This document shows positions 26,896-35,990 of a stretch of DNA of 64,000 nucleotides, one piece after another. Numbering within the stretch: the stretch's first letter is position 1; every line of letters begins with the position of its first letter. The notes under the pieces were generated by a model, which saw only the letters and a list, made by a program, of their open reading frames with translations, was not told where the DNA came from and ran no database searches. Made by a program: the position numbers and the translations under genes. This stretch comes from Melioribacter roseus P3M-2 (lineage in GTDB: Bacteria; Bacteroidota; Ignavibacteria; Ignavibacteriales; Melioribacteraceae): contig NC_018178.1 in assembly GCF_000279145.1 (NCBI RefSeq), positions 310,001 to 374,000 of the forward strand, read 5' to 3'.

Positions 26896-28896
26896 TTACT
26901 CCGTCCTTAATATCATTTTGGAAAATGTTCTGCCCAGTATTTCCAGGTCGAGCCAGATATTCTGGTTCTTAGCGTAAAACAGGTCGAGACTTTTTAGTTC
27001 CACTTCGTCGTCGGGATTAATATTTTCAACATACCAGAGCCCCGTCAATCCGGGTTTGCCTACGTAGAGGTCGCCGTAATACGAACTCTTTTTGGGACCT
27101 ACAAAACTCTTCCTGCCTTTAAGTACCTGCGGAATTTGCAGAACAAAATTGCTGAAATCCCCTTTAGAGCCTTTTCCCTTCCTGAATTTTTCGGCTAAAT
27201 ATATGAAAGGATATATTAATAGCAAAATGAAGATTAAACTCAAAATTTTATCGAATATCAGTTTCGTAATACGATGCCCGAATGAAGAAATGTTATAATT
27301 AATTTTTAAGAGCGGCAGATCTTCGAGCATCGTTACCGAAGATTTACCCACAAGATAGTCGAGTTCTTTTCCCGAGACCATAAAATCGACATTTAAACCC
27401 TGCGATTCCGAGACAGCGTAAAATATCTGGTCGTAATTAATTTCGTCCGATGAAAAGATTACCTTTTCAATTTTATGTTCGGCGATTACTTTCCGTAAAT
27501 TATCGAGCGACCCGATTACTCTATAACCGCCTACAACATCTCCTATTTTCTTTCTGTCCGTGGATATAAAACCGGTTACCTGATACAACGAAACTATATT
27601 CGATTTAAGTTTGGAAGCCAGCTCGGCCGCTTTGGCGGGCGAAGCTACAATAAGGGTTCTCGCTTTGCGCGATTCGCTTACAAGTCCCAAACCCGTAGAA
27701 ACTTTTAAAATAATACGCCATAAAGAAAAAGTAATAAAAGAAAATCCGTATGTTATCAACACCACGGCGCGGCTGAAAGCGAATTGTTTGAAGAAATATG
27801 TCAATGCGGAAAGTATTATCAATCCGTAAACGAGGGCAATTAAACTTCTAAGAACCGACAGCGCGTTTTTCTTGTACGCTCCCGCAGCGGCGGAAATAAA
27901 TATTTGCAATAACGCAGGAATAAAATAGACCCACGGTTTTGCATAGCCGGGAAATCCGAGCCAGTGTTCGTTGGCATATATTTTTTCCGCAAGGTAAACC
28001 GCTCCGCTCATCAAAATAAAATCGAACAGGACGCTTAAAAGAATAAGCTTATAGACATTGGCAAAAGCAATTAATTTGCGGACGAAAATGGCTAACCTCA
28101 GGATTCCCTGCACAATGAACGACGACGACAAATGCTTTTTGACGAAGAGATGCATTGCATCGTAAAAATATTTCGTTTCGTCTATACTGCTCCTTTTTGT
28201 ACTCTCGCCTTTGTAATGAAAAATTTCAGTCGAGTGAACGTAATAAACTTTATAACCCGCCTGTTGAGTTCTGTAACAGAGGTCGAGGTCTTCGCCATAC
28301 ATAAAAAACTGAGGATCGAATCCGCCGATTTTTTCGTAAACTTCGCGCCGCAACATCATAAAAGCGCCGCTCACCGCATCCACTTCGTACGTTTGATTTT
28401 CGTCCAGAAAAGTAAGGTTATATCTTGCGAATAATTTGCTTTTTGGAAAGAGACTGCTAAGTCCCATCACCTTTGTAAAAGACGTCCAGGGTCCCGGGAA
28501 ACTGCGCCGGCAAGCAAGTTGCAGCGTGCCGTCCGGATTTAAAACTTTGCAGCCGGCTATACCGGCGTTGGGATTCTTATCGAAAAAGTCGATCATTTTC
28601 CTGAATGTATCCTCTTTCACGATAGTGTCCGGATTGAGTAAAAGTAGATACTTGCCGCGCGCTTTTTCCAGAGCAATGTTGTTCGCCGCTCCGAAGCCTA
28701 AGTTTTTTTCGTTGGCAATTAAAATTACCTCCGGAAATTTGGTCTGAATGGCTTCAACGCTGCCGTCTTCCGAAGCGTTGTCGACCACAATCGTTTCAAT
28801 CGAAAGGTTATCAGACGCTTTGCGTATCGATTCGAGCAGATTGAGAAGAAATTCCTTTACGTTATAATTTACTATGATTATTGAAAGGTCGATCAT
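26896..28896 (-). CDS. GT2 glycosyltransferase fused to a degenerate polyprenyl-phosphate sugar transferase
   Basis: 666 aa in one continuous frame. Residues 1-290 are a GT2 enzyme of the rhamnosyltransferase kind (IIIVNYNVKEFLLNLL, VVDNASEDGS, LLNPDT, ending with FMYGEDLDLCYRTQQAGYKVYY). Then follow about four membrane helices, a CoA-binding-like Rossmann region (about 420-520) and the shell of a bacterial sugar transferase. Compared with the intact enzyme encoded at 29631-31034, the segment with KFRTM and LDEIPQ is absent: the protein passes from its re-entrant helix straight to KSFVGPKK and KPGLTGLWYVENIN. The second half is therefore probably not catalytic and may serve as anchor or scaffold for the GT2 domain. 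Confidence 0.85.
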   Translation of the reverse strand: MIDLSIIIVNYNVKEFLLNLLESIRKASDNLSIETIVVDNASEDGSVEAIQTKFPEVILIANEKNLGFGAANNIALEKARGKYLLLLNPDTIVKEDTFRKMIDFFDKNPNAGIAGCKVLNPDGTLQLACRRSFPGPWTSFTKVMGLSSLFPKSKLFARYNLTFLDENQTYEVDAVSGAFMMLRREVYEKIGGFDPQFFMYGEDLDLCYRTQQAGYKVYYVHSTEIFHYKGESTKRSSIDETKYFYDAMHLFVKKHLSSSFIVQGILRLAIFVRKLIAFANVYKLILLSVLFDFILMSGAVYLAEKIYANEHWLGFPGYAKPWVYFIPALLQIFISAAAGAYKKNALSVLRSLIALVYGLIILSALTYFFKQFAFSRAVVLITYGFSFITFSLWRIILKVSTGLGLVSESRKARTLIVASPAKAAELASKLKSNIVSLYQVTGFISTDRKKIGDVVGGYRVIGSLDNLRKVIAEHKIEKVIFSSDEINYDQIFYAVSESQGLNVDFMVSGKELDYLVGKSSVTMLEDLPLLKINYNISSFGHRITKLIFDKILSLIFILLLIYPFIYLAEKFRKGKGSKGDFSNFVLQIPQVLKGRKSFVGPKKSSYYGDLYVGKPGLTGLWYVENINPDDEVELKSLDLFYAKNQNIWLDLEILGRTFSKMILRTE

Positions 28897-28897
28897 T

Positions 28898-29614
28898 TTA
28901 ATTTTTCAGTCCGAGTAAACTTTGAAAGCGAAGTTTCCAAACCATGAATACGGCTTCGCGCACAATCTTGCGCGACATTTTTGACGTACCCTGCACTCTG
29001 TCGGCAAAAGTAATCGGAATCTCCGTAATCTTGAAATTCTTTTTCCACGCATGAAAATTCATTTCAATCTGGAACGAGTATCCGTTCGATTTGATTTTGT
29101 CGAGATCAATAGACTGAAGCACCTCGCGCCTGAAGCATTTGAAGCCTCCCGTTGCGTCTTTGACCGGCATACATGTAATAACCCGCGTATAAACATTTGC
29201 AAAATAACTCAACAACAATCTGCTTATCGGCCAATTGATAACTCTTACGCCGTTAATATAGCGGCTTCCTATAACAAGGTCGTAATCTTTGATCTTTTCG
29301 AGAAAATTCTTTATTTCGTCGGGATCGTGCGAAAAATCCGCGTCCATTTGAATTACTGCGTCGTATCCGTTTTTAAGCATAAACTTAAAACCTTCGACGT
29401 ATGCCGTGCCGAGTCCCGATTTTTTTTCTCTTTTAATAAGAAAAACCCTGCTGTCTTTATCGGAAAGTTCCTTTACGTAGTCCGAAGTTCCGTCGGGCGA
29501 ATTATCGTCGACAACCAAGACATTCAATTCGGGATATTTTTCGAGAATATAAGGAATTAGCTTCCTGACATTATCGAGCTCATTATAAGTCGGTATGATT
29601 ACAAGAGTTTTCAT
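28898..29614 (-). CDS. Dolichol-phosphate-mannose-synthase-like GT2 enzyme
   Basis: A 238-aa GT2 glycosyltransferase of the DPM1 type, which moves a sugar from a nucleotide donor to a polyprenyl phosphate on the cytoplasmic face. VIIPTYNELDNVRKL and VVDDNSPDGTSD form the nucleotide site; QMDADFSHDPDEI carries the metal-binding acidic motif; SRYINGVRV and DATGGFKCFRR are family blocks. There is no C-terminal membrane domain, as in soluble DPM1 forms. It sits between two sugar transferase genes. Donor and acceptor are inferred, not readable. Confidence 0.9.
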   Translation of the reverse strand: MKTLVIIPTYNELDNVRKLIPYILEKYPELNVLVVDDNSPDGTSDYVKELSDKDSRVFLIKREKKSGLGTAYVEGFKFMLKNGYDAVIQMDADFSHDPDEIKNFLEKIKDYDLVIGSRYINGVRVINWPISRLLLSYFANVYTRVITCMPVKDATGGFKCFRREVLQSIDLDKIKSNGYSFQIEMNFHAWKKNFKITEIPITFADRVQGTSKMSRKIVREAVFMVWKLRFQSLLGLKN

Positions 29615-29630
29615 AATTAATCTTCAATGG

Positions 29631-31034
29631 TTATTCGTAATGACCTTTGCCGAACAATACTACAAAGACTGTCCGTAAAATTATCTTGAAGTCGAGCCGA
29701 AGACTCATGTTTTCGATATAGAACAAATCGTAGCGCAATTTGATTTTGACGTCTTCTATCGACTCGTCGTATTTATGTTTTACCTGCGCCCAGCCCGTTA
29801 AACCGGGGCGCACTTTAAGTCTTCTCTTATACAACGGAATTTCTTTGGAAAGTTTCTCAACAAAGTAAGGTCTTTCGGGACGGGGTCCCACAAAGCTCAT
29901 GTCGCCTTTCAATACGTTGATAGCCTGCGGTATTTCGTCCAATCGAACTTTGCGCAGAAATTTTCCAACTTTTGTAATTCGCGGGTCTCCTTTGGACGAC
30001 CATACGGGCCCGGTATGTTTTTCGGCGTCTTTTATCATCGTACGGAATTTAATAATCTTAAAAATTTTTCCGTTCATTCCGACGCGCTCCTGTTTATAGA
30101 AAACCGGTCCTTCGCTTTCGAGTTTTATAGCAATGGCGGCTAATATTGTGGCGGGCGAAGTAACAATCAACAACAACAGAGAGAATACTATATCCATAAT
30201 CCGTTTTATTTTCTTTTCCCATTCGGGCATCAGTTCAGGCATAACGTCGATAAGCGGCGAACCGTAGAGTTGCAAAATCCGTGCTTGTCCGCTAATAATA
30301 TCGTAAAGGTCGGCAATCATCTTAATTTCCACCCTTGTGCTGTCGCACTTGTCAATTACCTTAATTATCAATTCCTCGTCGTGTCTGTCCAGCGCAATGA
30401 TTACGTTACGAATGTCGTTTTGTTCGATAATTTTTTCGAGTTCGTCGATAACGCCTTTAACTTCAATACTATCGTGAGATTTGCCTACGTGCCCTTTGTG
30501 AGTGGCTATGAAGGCTACGACGTCCAATCCGAACTCGGGATGACGCTTAATCGAATGCAGAATTTCTTTTGCTTTATCGTTAAACCCGACAATGAGAGCT
30601 TTCCTGCGACCGATGCCGTTAATCAGCAACCGGCGTTGCAAACTCCGTACTAACAATCTTCCGGAACCGACAAAGAAGAGGAAAATTCCCCAATAAAGAA
30701 GAATGAACAGACGGAACGACATTTGACCGTTTGTGGAATAGTCGTCCATAACGATAAGGAAGAAAAGAATAAAAATACCGACAAACGAAGCTTTGAAAAG
30801 AGTGGAGATTTCGTCGAAGCGCGAAAGCGCAAACCATGTTCTGTACATTCCGACGAAAATAAAGATAAGCAGCCAATAGATATAAACCGCAATCATGGGC
30901 AAGAAGAAGTCCGGTTGCGAAATCAGTTCGAACCACCCCGTATTAACCCGCAAGTAAAAGAAAAGGAACCAGGTAATATTAATCGTAACAAAATCGGTAA
31001 CGAGAAGAAGAATTTTTTCTGTCTTTTTATTCAA
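29631..31034 (-). CDS. Undecaprenyl-phosphate sugar phosphotransferase (WbaP/WcaJ-like)
   Basis: A 467-aa polyprenyl-phosphate hexose-1-phosphate transferase that starts glycan assembly on the lipid carrier. Four to five N-terminal membrane helices, a nucleotide-binding-like middle domain (about 140-260) and the complete catalytic domain are present: FYKQERVGMNGKIFKIIKFRTM, KVRLDEIPQ (catalytic Asp-Glu), KGDMSFVGPRPERP and RPGLTGWAQV. The start is a TTG at 31034 with GGAG six bases upstream. It is probably the initiating enzyme for the polysaccharide made by this region. Confidence 0.95.
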   Translation of the reverse strand: MNKKTEKILLLVTDFVTINITWFLFFYLRVNTGWFELISQPDFFLPMIAVYIYWLLIFIFVGMYRTWFALSRFDEISTLFKASFVGIFILFFLIVMDDYSTNGQMSFRLFILLYWGIFLFFVGSGRLLVRSLQRRLLINGIGRRKALIVGFNDKAKEILHSIKRHPEFGLDVVAFIATHKGHVGKSHDSIEVKGVIDELEKIIEQNDIRNVIIALDRHDEELIIKVIDKCDSTRVEIKMIADLYDIISGQARILQLYGSPLIDVMPELMPEWEKKIKRIMDIVFSLLLLIVTSPATILAAIAIKLESEGPVFYKQERVGMNGKIFKIIKFRTMIKDAEKHTGPVWSSKGDPRITKVGKFLRKVRLDEIPQAINVLKGDMSFVGPRPERPYFVEKLSKEIPLYKRRLKVRPGLTGWAQVKHKYDESIEDVKIKLRYDLFYIENMSLRLDFKIILRTVFVVLFGKGHYE

Positions 31035-31052
31035 ACTTTTCTCCGAAAGTAA

Positions 31053-32240
31053 CTATAACTTGTTCAACACGGTTTTCGAAATTTGTTCGCCGATAGCCAG
31101 AGACGCCGTTGCGGCAGGCGAAGGCGCGTTGCAGACATGTACGACTCTCTCGTCTTCCAGGATATAAAAATCGTCGAGCAGACCTCCGTTTCGGCTGCAC
31201 GCCTGGGCTCTAACGCCGGCTCCGCCCGGAATTAAGTCATCCTCCTCAATTGACGGCATTAATCTCTTCAATTCTTTCACAAACGCTCTTTTGCTAAAAG
31301 AGCGGTAAAATTCGCCAAGTCCCACTTTCCAATACTTAAATGCAACTTTATAAAATCCGGGCCATGAAAAAATATCAAAACTATCTTTAAGATTAAAATC
31401 GAATTTCGAATAACCTTCCCTTTTGAAGCTGAGCACAGCATTCGGACCGGCTTCCAATTCGCCGCCGATCATACGCGTGAAATGGACTCCCAGAAACGGG
31501 AATGCGGGATTCGGCACCGGATAGACAAGCCCGTTAACGACCGATTGATTTTTGACTTTATAATACTCGCCGCGAAAAGGAATTATACGTATATCCAGGT
31601 TTGGATGAGTCATTTTGGCAATTCTGTCCGAATGCAACCCCGCGCACGACGCCACCCATTTCGAAACGAACGTTCCTTTATCGGTGATTACTTCGCAATT
31701 GTCCGTCTTAATTTTAATGTCCTTCACGCTTGCTTTTAATTCTATTTTACCGTCGAGTTCGAGTATTCTTTCGAGATAAGCGGCGGCTACTTTTTTAAAG
31801 TCGACGATTCCGGTTTGAGGCACATAAATGGCTTTGATACCCGCGGCGTTCGGCTCTATCTTTTTAATTTCATCCGGGCCGATAATTTTGAGTCCAGTCA
31901 GCCCGTTTTCTATGCCGCGGTTGTAGATATTCTCGAGCAGAGGAATTTGATCCTTCGATACCGCAGTGATTATTTTACCCGTCAGTTTATACTCGATATT
32001 TCTTTCCTCGCAAAATTCGAGGAGCATTTGGTAGCCTCGTCTGCAATTCAGGGCTTTTAGACTGCCGGGTTTATAATAAATTCCGGAATGAATAACGCCG
32101 CTGTTATTGCCCGTTTGATGCGCGGCAATACGGGCTTCTTTTTCGATTAAAAGGATTCTCAGCTTCGGATTAGTTTCCAGCAATTTCAATCCGGTAGCAA
32201 GTCCTACAATCCCCGCGCCTATGATGATGATGTCGTGCAT
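31053..32240 (-). CDS. lhgO: L-2-hydroxyglutarate oxidase/dehydrogenase
   Basis: An FAD enzyme of the LhgO (YgaF) family, oxidising L-2-hydroxyglutarate to 2-oxoglutarate, often giving electrons to the quinone pool. The N-terminal FAD motif is IIIGAGIVGLATGLKLLE, followed by the typical HQTGNNSGVIHSGIYYKPGS. The C-terminal block GGAGVRAQACSRNGGLLDDF is also characteristic. I use the ATG at 32240 (395 aa); a TTG three codons upstream is possible. Metabolically it does not belong with the glycan genes around it, but gaps on both sides are short (19 and 42 bases), so it may share their transcript. Confidence 0.92.
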   Translation of the reverse strand: MHDIIIIGAGIVGLATGLKLLETNPKLRILLIEKEARIAAHQTGNNSGVIHSGIYYKPGSLKALNCRRGYQMLLEFCEERNIEYKLTGKIITAVSKDQIPLLENIYNRGIENGLTGLKIIGPDEIKKIEPNAAGIKAIYVPQTGIVDFKKVAAAYLERILELDGKIELKASVKDIKIKTDNCEVITDKGTFVSKWVASCAGLHSDRIAKMTHPNLDIRIIPFRGEYYKVKNQSVVNGLVYPVPNPAFPFLGVHFTRMIGGELEAGPNAVLSFKREGYSKFDFNLKDSFDIFSWPGFYKVAFKYWKVGLGEFYRSFSKRAFVKELKRLMPSIEEDDLIPGGAGVRAQACSRNGGLLDDFYILEDERVVHVCNAPSPAATASLAIGEQISKTVLNKL

Positions 32241-32282
32241 GGTATCCAATGTGGTCTTATTAAATAAATTTTATATTTGGAT

Positions 32283-33461
32283 TCATTTTTCAAAAGATAT
32301 ATTCATAAGAATTTCATTAAACTGGTTAGCAATATTTTCCCAATCATAGTACGCCTTTACATATTCGTATCCTTTTTCAGCAATATCTTTGCATAATTTA
32401 TCATCATTCAAAAGCTTAACAATCAGTTCCACATAATCTTCCGGTGTTTTTGCAACCATAATCACTTCATCTGCGCCGTCAGCAAGCCCTTTAATTGTTA
32501 ATTCGGAGGCAACACATGGTATTTTCATAGCTAATGCTTGTAATATTTTATTCTGCAATCCCGTGCCAATTTGCATTGGCGCGATAAACAATTTAGCCGA
32601 CTTATAATAGTCGCGAACATCATCCGTCCAACCTTTAATAGTAATATAGTCAGATGAAAGAGATAAAACTTTACGTGAAGGCGAAGCGCCGGCAATAAGT
32701 ACCTTTACATCATTCTTCTGCGCCAATAATTTCGGCAAGATTTTTTTAGCGATAAAAAACGAGGCATCAATATTCGGGGGATAACTTAAATTACCCGAAA
32801 AGAAAAGGTCATAAGTCTTTTCAGCCTCAATGTGGGTAAAGAAATTCAGATCGATTCCATTAGGAATTACCTTTACTTTTTCTCTGCCTTCAAAAGGAAG
32901 ATAATTGCGATCTTCGTATGAAATAATGATATGTTTATTAAAATTTTCGAATACTGACTTCTCGTATTCTATCACTCTTTTATATTCAATATTCAGCAGC
33001 CATTTAAAAAATAAATTCGATTTACTAATTCGTCTCTCAATACCTTTAGAAATAATATCCACATAATCGATAATTTTAGGGATATTTGTTATCTCAGAGA
33101 GGTATTCGGCGGGGCGTATTAACTGACAAAAAATAACATCCGGTTTAAAGCTTTTAATAGCCTTATTAATTCTTTTTTTAATCCTTTGATTATAATAAAA
33201 GGCCACTTGAAAAGGGAGCTTGGAGAATAATTTACTAATTAGATTTAAGGCAATTTTCTGTTTAGGAAGAGGGACTACTTCAATGCCTGCGCATAATCTC
33301 ATTAAAGGATTATCCTGAGGATTAAAATTTATATCTTCATCTATTGCAAATAAAAAAACATCATGTTTTTCTGACAAGTGTTTAATTTGATAGAAAGCAC
33401 GCAGTTTATCTCCCTTATCGATTGGATAGGGTACTCTGGCGGTAAGGAAAAAGATTTTCAT
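32283..33461 (-). CDS. GT4-family glycosyltransferase
   Basis: A 392-aa retaining glycosyltransferase of the GT-B fold. The N-terminus FFLTARVPYPIDKGDKLRAFYQIKHL is typical of a GT4 subgroup found in exopolysaccharide clusters; the donor half has DLFFSGNLSYPPNIDASFF and a late PMQIGTGLQNKILQALAMKIPCVAS segment with the E/Q-rich loop where GT4 enzymes bind the nucleotide sugar. The canonical E-x7-E appears in altered form (QNKILQALAM). Its ATG overlaps the stop of the next upstream GT by four bases. Confidence 0.9.
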   Translation of the reverse strand: MKIFFLTARVPYPIDKGDKLRAFYQIKHLSEKHDVFLFAIDEDINFNPQDNPLMRLCAGIEVVPLPKQKIALNLISKLFSKLPFQVAFYYNQRIKKRINKAIKSFKPDVIFCQLIRPAEYLSEITNIPKIIDYVDIISKGIERRISKSNLFFKWLLNIEYKRVIEYEKSVFENFNKHIIISYEDRNYLPFEGREKVKVIPNGIDLNFFTHIEAEKTYDLFFSGNLSYPPNIDASFFIAKKILPKLLAQKNDVKVLIAGASPSRKVLSLSSDYITIKGWTDDVRDYYKSAKLFIAPMQIGTGLQNKILQALAMKIPCVASELTIKGLADGADEVIMVAKTPEDYVELIVKLLNDDKLCKDIAEKGYEYVKAYYDWENIANQFNEILMNISFEK

Positions 33462-34675
33462 AATTGTGATTTAAAATATTGTTCCCGTTTCATATTAACT
33501 TTTTCTAATAAATAAGCCTCAATATCGCTTATAATGGTCTCTGTATTTAAGGCATCTACAATTCTTGAACTAACATCTCTCATATATGTTGTGCGAATAT
33601 TAGTGTTATTAAATATGTTAATTATTTTATCGGCAAACTCCGCAGGTGAGTCTGCTATAAAAATATATTTTTTTATTTCCTCGTTAAATCCTTTTACCGC
33701 CAAACTAGTTGCCACAGTAGGAACACCAAGAGCTAAAGCCTCAATAATTTTATTCGGAGTTCCCGCTCCAAATCTAATTGGCGCTATATTTACTTCACTT
33801 ATTAAATACTCAGTTCTTAAATCTTCCACAAACCCTTTAATAATCACATTTTCGCTTGCCATTTTTTTAACGTCTTCCGTCGGGTCTTTCCCAACTATAT
33901 ATAATTTTGCTTCTGGACACTTTTTTAATACTTTTGGAAATATTTCGTTAATAAAAAATATCACAGCATCTCGATTGGGGAAATAAGGCATGTTACCAGT
34001 AAAAATAATTCTATATTTTTCTGGTTTCGCATAACTATAATTAAATTCATCTTTATCTATTCCATTTACGAATAACTTAAAATTAGAGTCTATCTTTTTT
34101 CTTTCTAAATATTCTTTATCCACGTGCGAGCAAACAAAAGTAACATCAAATTTACTAGCAATATTCTCGTATTTTGACACTCTTTTTTTTTCAATATTAA
34201 AATATATCTTTTTCAATGGATTCTCCACAAATTCTAAAAAACGAGTTAAATACAATGAAACTGCATCTGTAAGATCGAGCACTTTAAGCGTATGAGGGCT
34301 AGATATGGCGGAATAATATTGAGCCGTTGTGAAAATATGAAAATATACTATATCATAATTATTTTCTTTTGTTAAAAAATTAATTTTTTCTTTCATTTTT
34401 TTATTTTGACGTGACAACACTTGCAACGGTAAATTAGAAAAAAAGAATTTCACGTACTTTATTAAAGATTTTATTATAGATATTTTTACAAAGTGTATTT
34501 TAATTCCCTTTTTGTCCAGTTCCTCTGCAAAAGTATAATCATTTTTATCTTTTATAAATGTAACAACAGTAATATCATTATTTCTGGATAAAATATTTAT
34601 TATGTTATAAAGTCTTAATTTATCCCCCCGATATGGTGGGTACGGTATGCTGGGTGTTACGATTAATATCTTCAT
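33458..34675 (-). CDS. GT4-family glycosyltransferase, paralogue of the downstream gene
   Basis: 405 aa, clearly related to the neighbouring 392-aa enzyme: both start with a ...PYP...GDKLR...I..L segment and share a FSGNL/FTGNMPYFPN motif and an IAPIRFGAGTPNKIIEALALGVPTVAT block with the GT4 donor-site glutamate. They overlap by four bases, so they probably arose by tandem duplication and now add different sugars. Base composition here is markedly more AT-rich than in the rest of the window. A run of nine A (34183-34191) lies in frame without disturbance. Confidence 0.9.
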   Translation of the reverse strand: MKILIVTPSIPYPPYRGDKLRLYNIINILSRNNDITVVTFIKDKNDYTFAEELDKKGIKIHFVKISIIKSLIKYVKFFFSNLPLQVLSRQNKKMKEKINFLTKENNYDIVYFHIFTTAQYYSAISSPHTLKVLDLTDAVSLYLTRFLEFVENPLKKIYFNIEKKRVSKYENIASKFDVTFVCSHVDKEYLERKKIDSNFKLFVNGIDKDEFNYSYAKPEKYRIIFTGNMPYFPNRDAVIFFINEIFPKVLKKCPEAKLYIVGKDPTEDVKKMASENVIIKGFVEDLRTEYLISEVNIAPIRFGAGTPNKIIEALALGVPTVATSLAVKGFNEEIKKYIFIADSPAEFADKIINIFNNTNIRTTYMRDVSSRIVDALNTETIISDIEAYLLEKVNMKREQYFKSQL

Positions 34676-34714
34676 TTTATTTTTTTTTGTAAAGGAAATA
34701 TAAAAAAAATTTAT

Positions 34715-34734
34715 TTACATAATAATTTATGTAA
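34715..34734. promoter_or_regulatory. Perfect 20-bp palindrome in a divergent intergenic region
   Basis: TTACATAA, TAAT, TTATGTAA: two 8-base arms around a 4-base centre, in the middle of the 92-base gap between the two divergent GT genes. It is the only head-to-head gene pair within the glycan region, so a dimeric regulator could bind here and act on both sides. High AT content raises the chance of a random palindrome. Confidence 0.4.
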
Positions 34735-34767
34735 TATTGCGTATTAATTTTTTACTAGTTAGGAATT

Positions 34768-35990
34768 ATGAACGTTTTACATATCAATAGTTACAATATA
34801 AAAGGGGGAGCAGAAACTGTATTTAATATAACAAGAAAGAACGAAAAAGTAGTCAATTATAGTGGTTTTGTTAGAACGGCTGGAAAAGAAAAACCGGATA
34901 TTAATTTTTTATCTTGGGAAACAGATAATCCTTTAATAGGAGCAATAAATTATATTTATTCCATTCAAAATAAAAATAACCTAGATAAGTTTTTATCTGC
35001 AAATGATATTCATATAATTCATCTTCATGGATTCTTTTCATCCATATCTCCCTCTATTTTATCGACTATTAAGCATCACAAAAAAGAAAAAATATTAAAG
35101 TAGTTCAGACTCTTCATGATTTCCATCTTTTATGTCCAAATGGAGGTCTATACAATTTTAATAAAAATATTATATGCGAAAAATGCATTAACAAAAAAGT
35201 TAAATACAGTATTTTTTTTAACAACTGCGACAGAAGAGGATTAATTTATTCTACTATCAAAGGCTTTAGAAGCTTAATAAGTAACAACTTATTACATCAT
35301 GAAAAGATAGTCGATAAATTTATATGTCCCAGTAAGTTTATTCAAAATAAATTAATTGAATCTGGTGTTGACCCGAATAAATTAGAGTTAATAAGAAATC
35401 CTGTTATAATCACCGAAACCAAACCGCAAGGTACAAAAGACAATATAATATGCTATTTCGGCAGACTCTCTAAAGAAAAGAATCTTGATTTTCTAATCAA
35501 TACATTTTCTTACTGGAAACAAATTACCTCCAACAATTTCAAATTATTCATAATCGGTAGCGGCGAAGAAAGAGAAAATTTATTAAATATTAGAAATAAG
35601 AGTAATTGTAAAGAAGAAATATTTTTTTTCAGTTATATGCCTTTTAATGAACTACTGAAAAAGCTAATTGATGTTAAATATTTTGCTTTAACTTCAAAAT
35701 GCTATGAAGTAGCACCGATGTCCGTTATTGAAGCTCTCTCCATAAATATCTTACCTATTGTACCCAATATAGGTGGCATGAAAGAAAGCATTGAATTAAT
35801 TAATAATATTGGAGCGGTATACGAAGCTGGAAATAAAGACTCATGGATCTCTGCTATTAATAATTTAGAGACTAATTATACCCATAAAATGTCTGAACTT
35901 TCAGAAAATAAAAACGAAATATTAAATAAGCTTAGCGTTCAGAATTACTTGAACAAAATTAGTAATTTGTATTATTCTCTAATGACTTGA
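34768..35990 (+). pseudogene. GT4-family glycosyltransferase split by a 1-nt frameshift
   Basis: The only plus-strand gene between 1 and 62 kb. The first frame (34768-35103) gives an acceptor-side half (NVLHINSYNIKGGAETVFNI, ending IIHLHGFFSSISP); from about 35091 the next frame continues without a break to the stop at 35988-35990 (KVVQTLHDFHLLCPNGG, CYFGRLSKEKNLDFLI, SKCYEVAPMSVIEALS). Joined, it is about 407 aa, normal for a GT4 enzyme with donor motif E-x7-E partly kept. The switch lies at two A6 runs (35080-35085 and 35087-35092); one more A restores the frame. Either a recent pseudogene or a sequence error. Its 3' end overlaps the convergent Wzy gene by 12 bases. Confidence 0.85.

Noticed and set aside
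26896-28896. Frame error causing the GT2-sugar transferase fusion or its internal deletion.
   Set aside because: The frame is continuous from the GT2 domain to the last conserved block and the lost segment is a clean in-frame absence, so a base-calling slip does not explain it.
34768-35990. Inverted gene as a mobile element cargo with insertion sequence ends.
   Set aside because: No transposase, terminal inverted repeats or target duplications are visible on either side.
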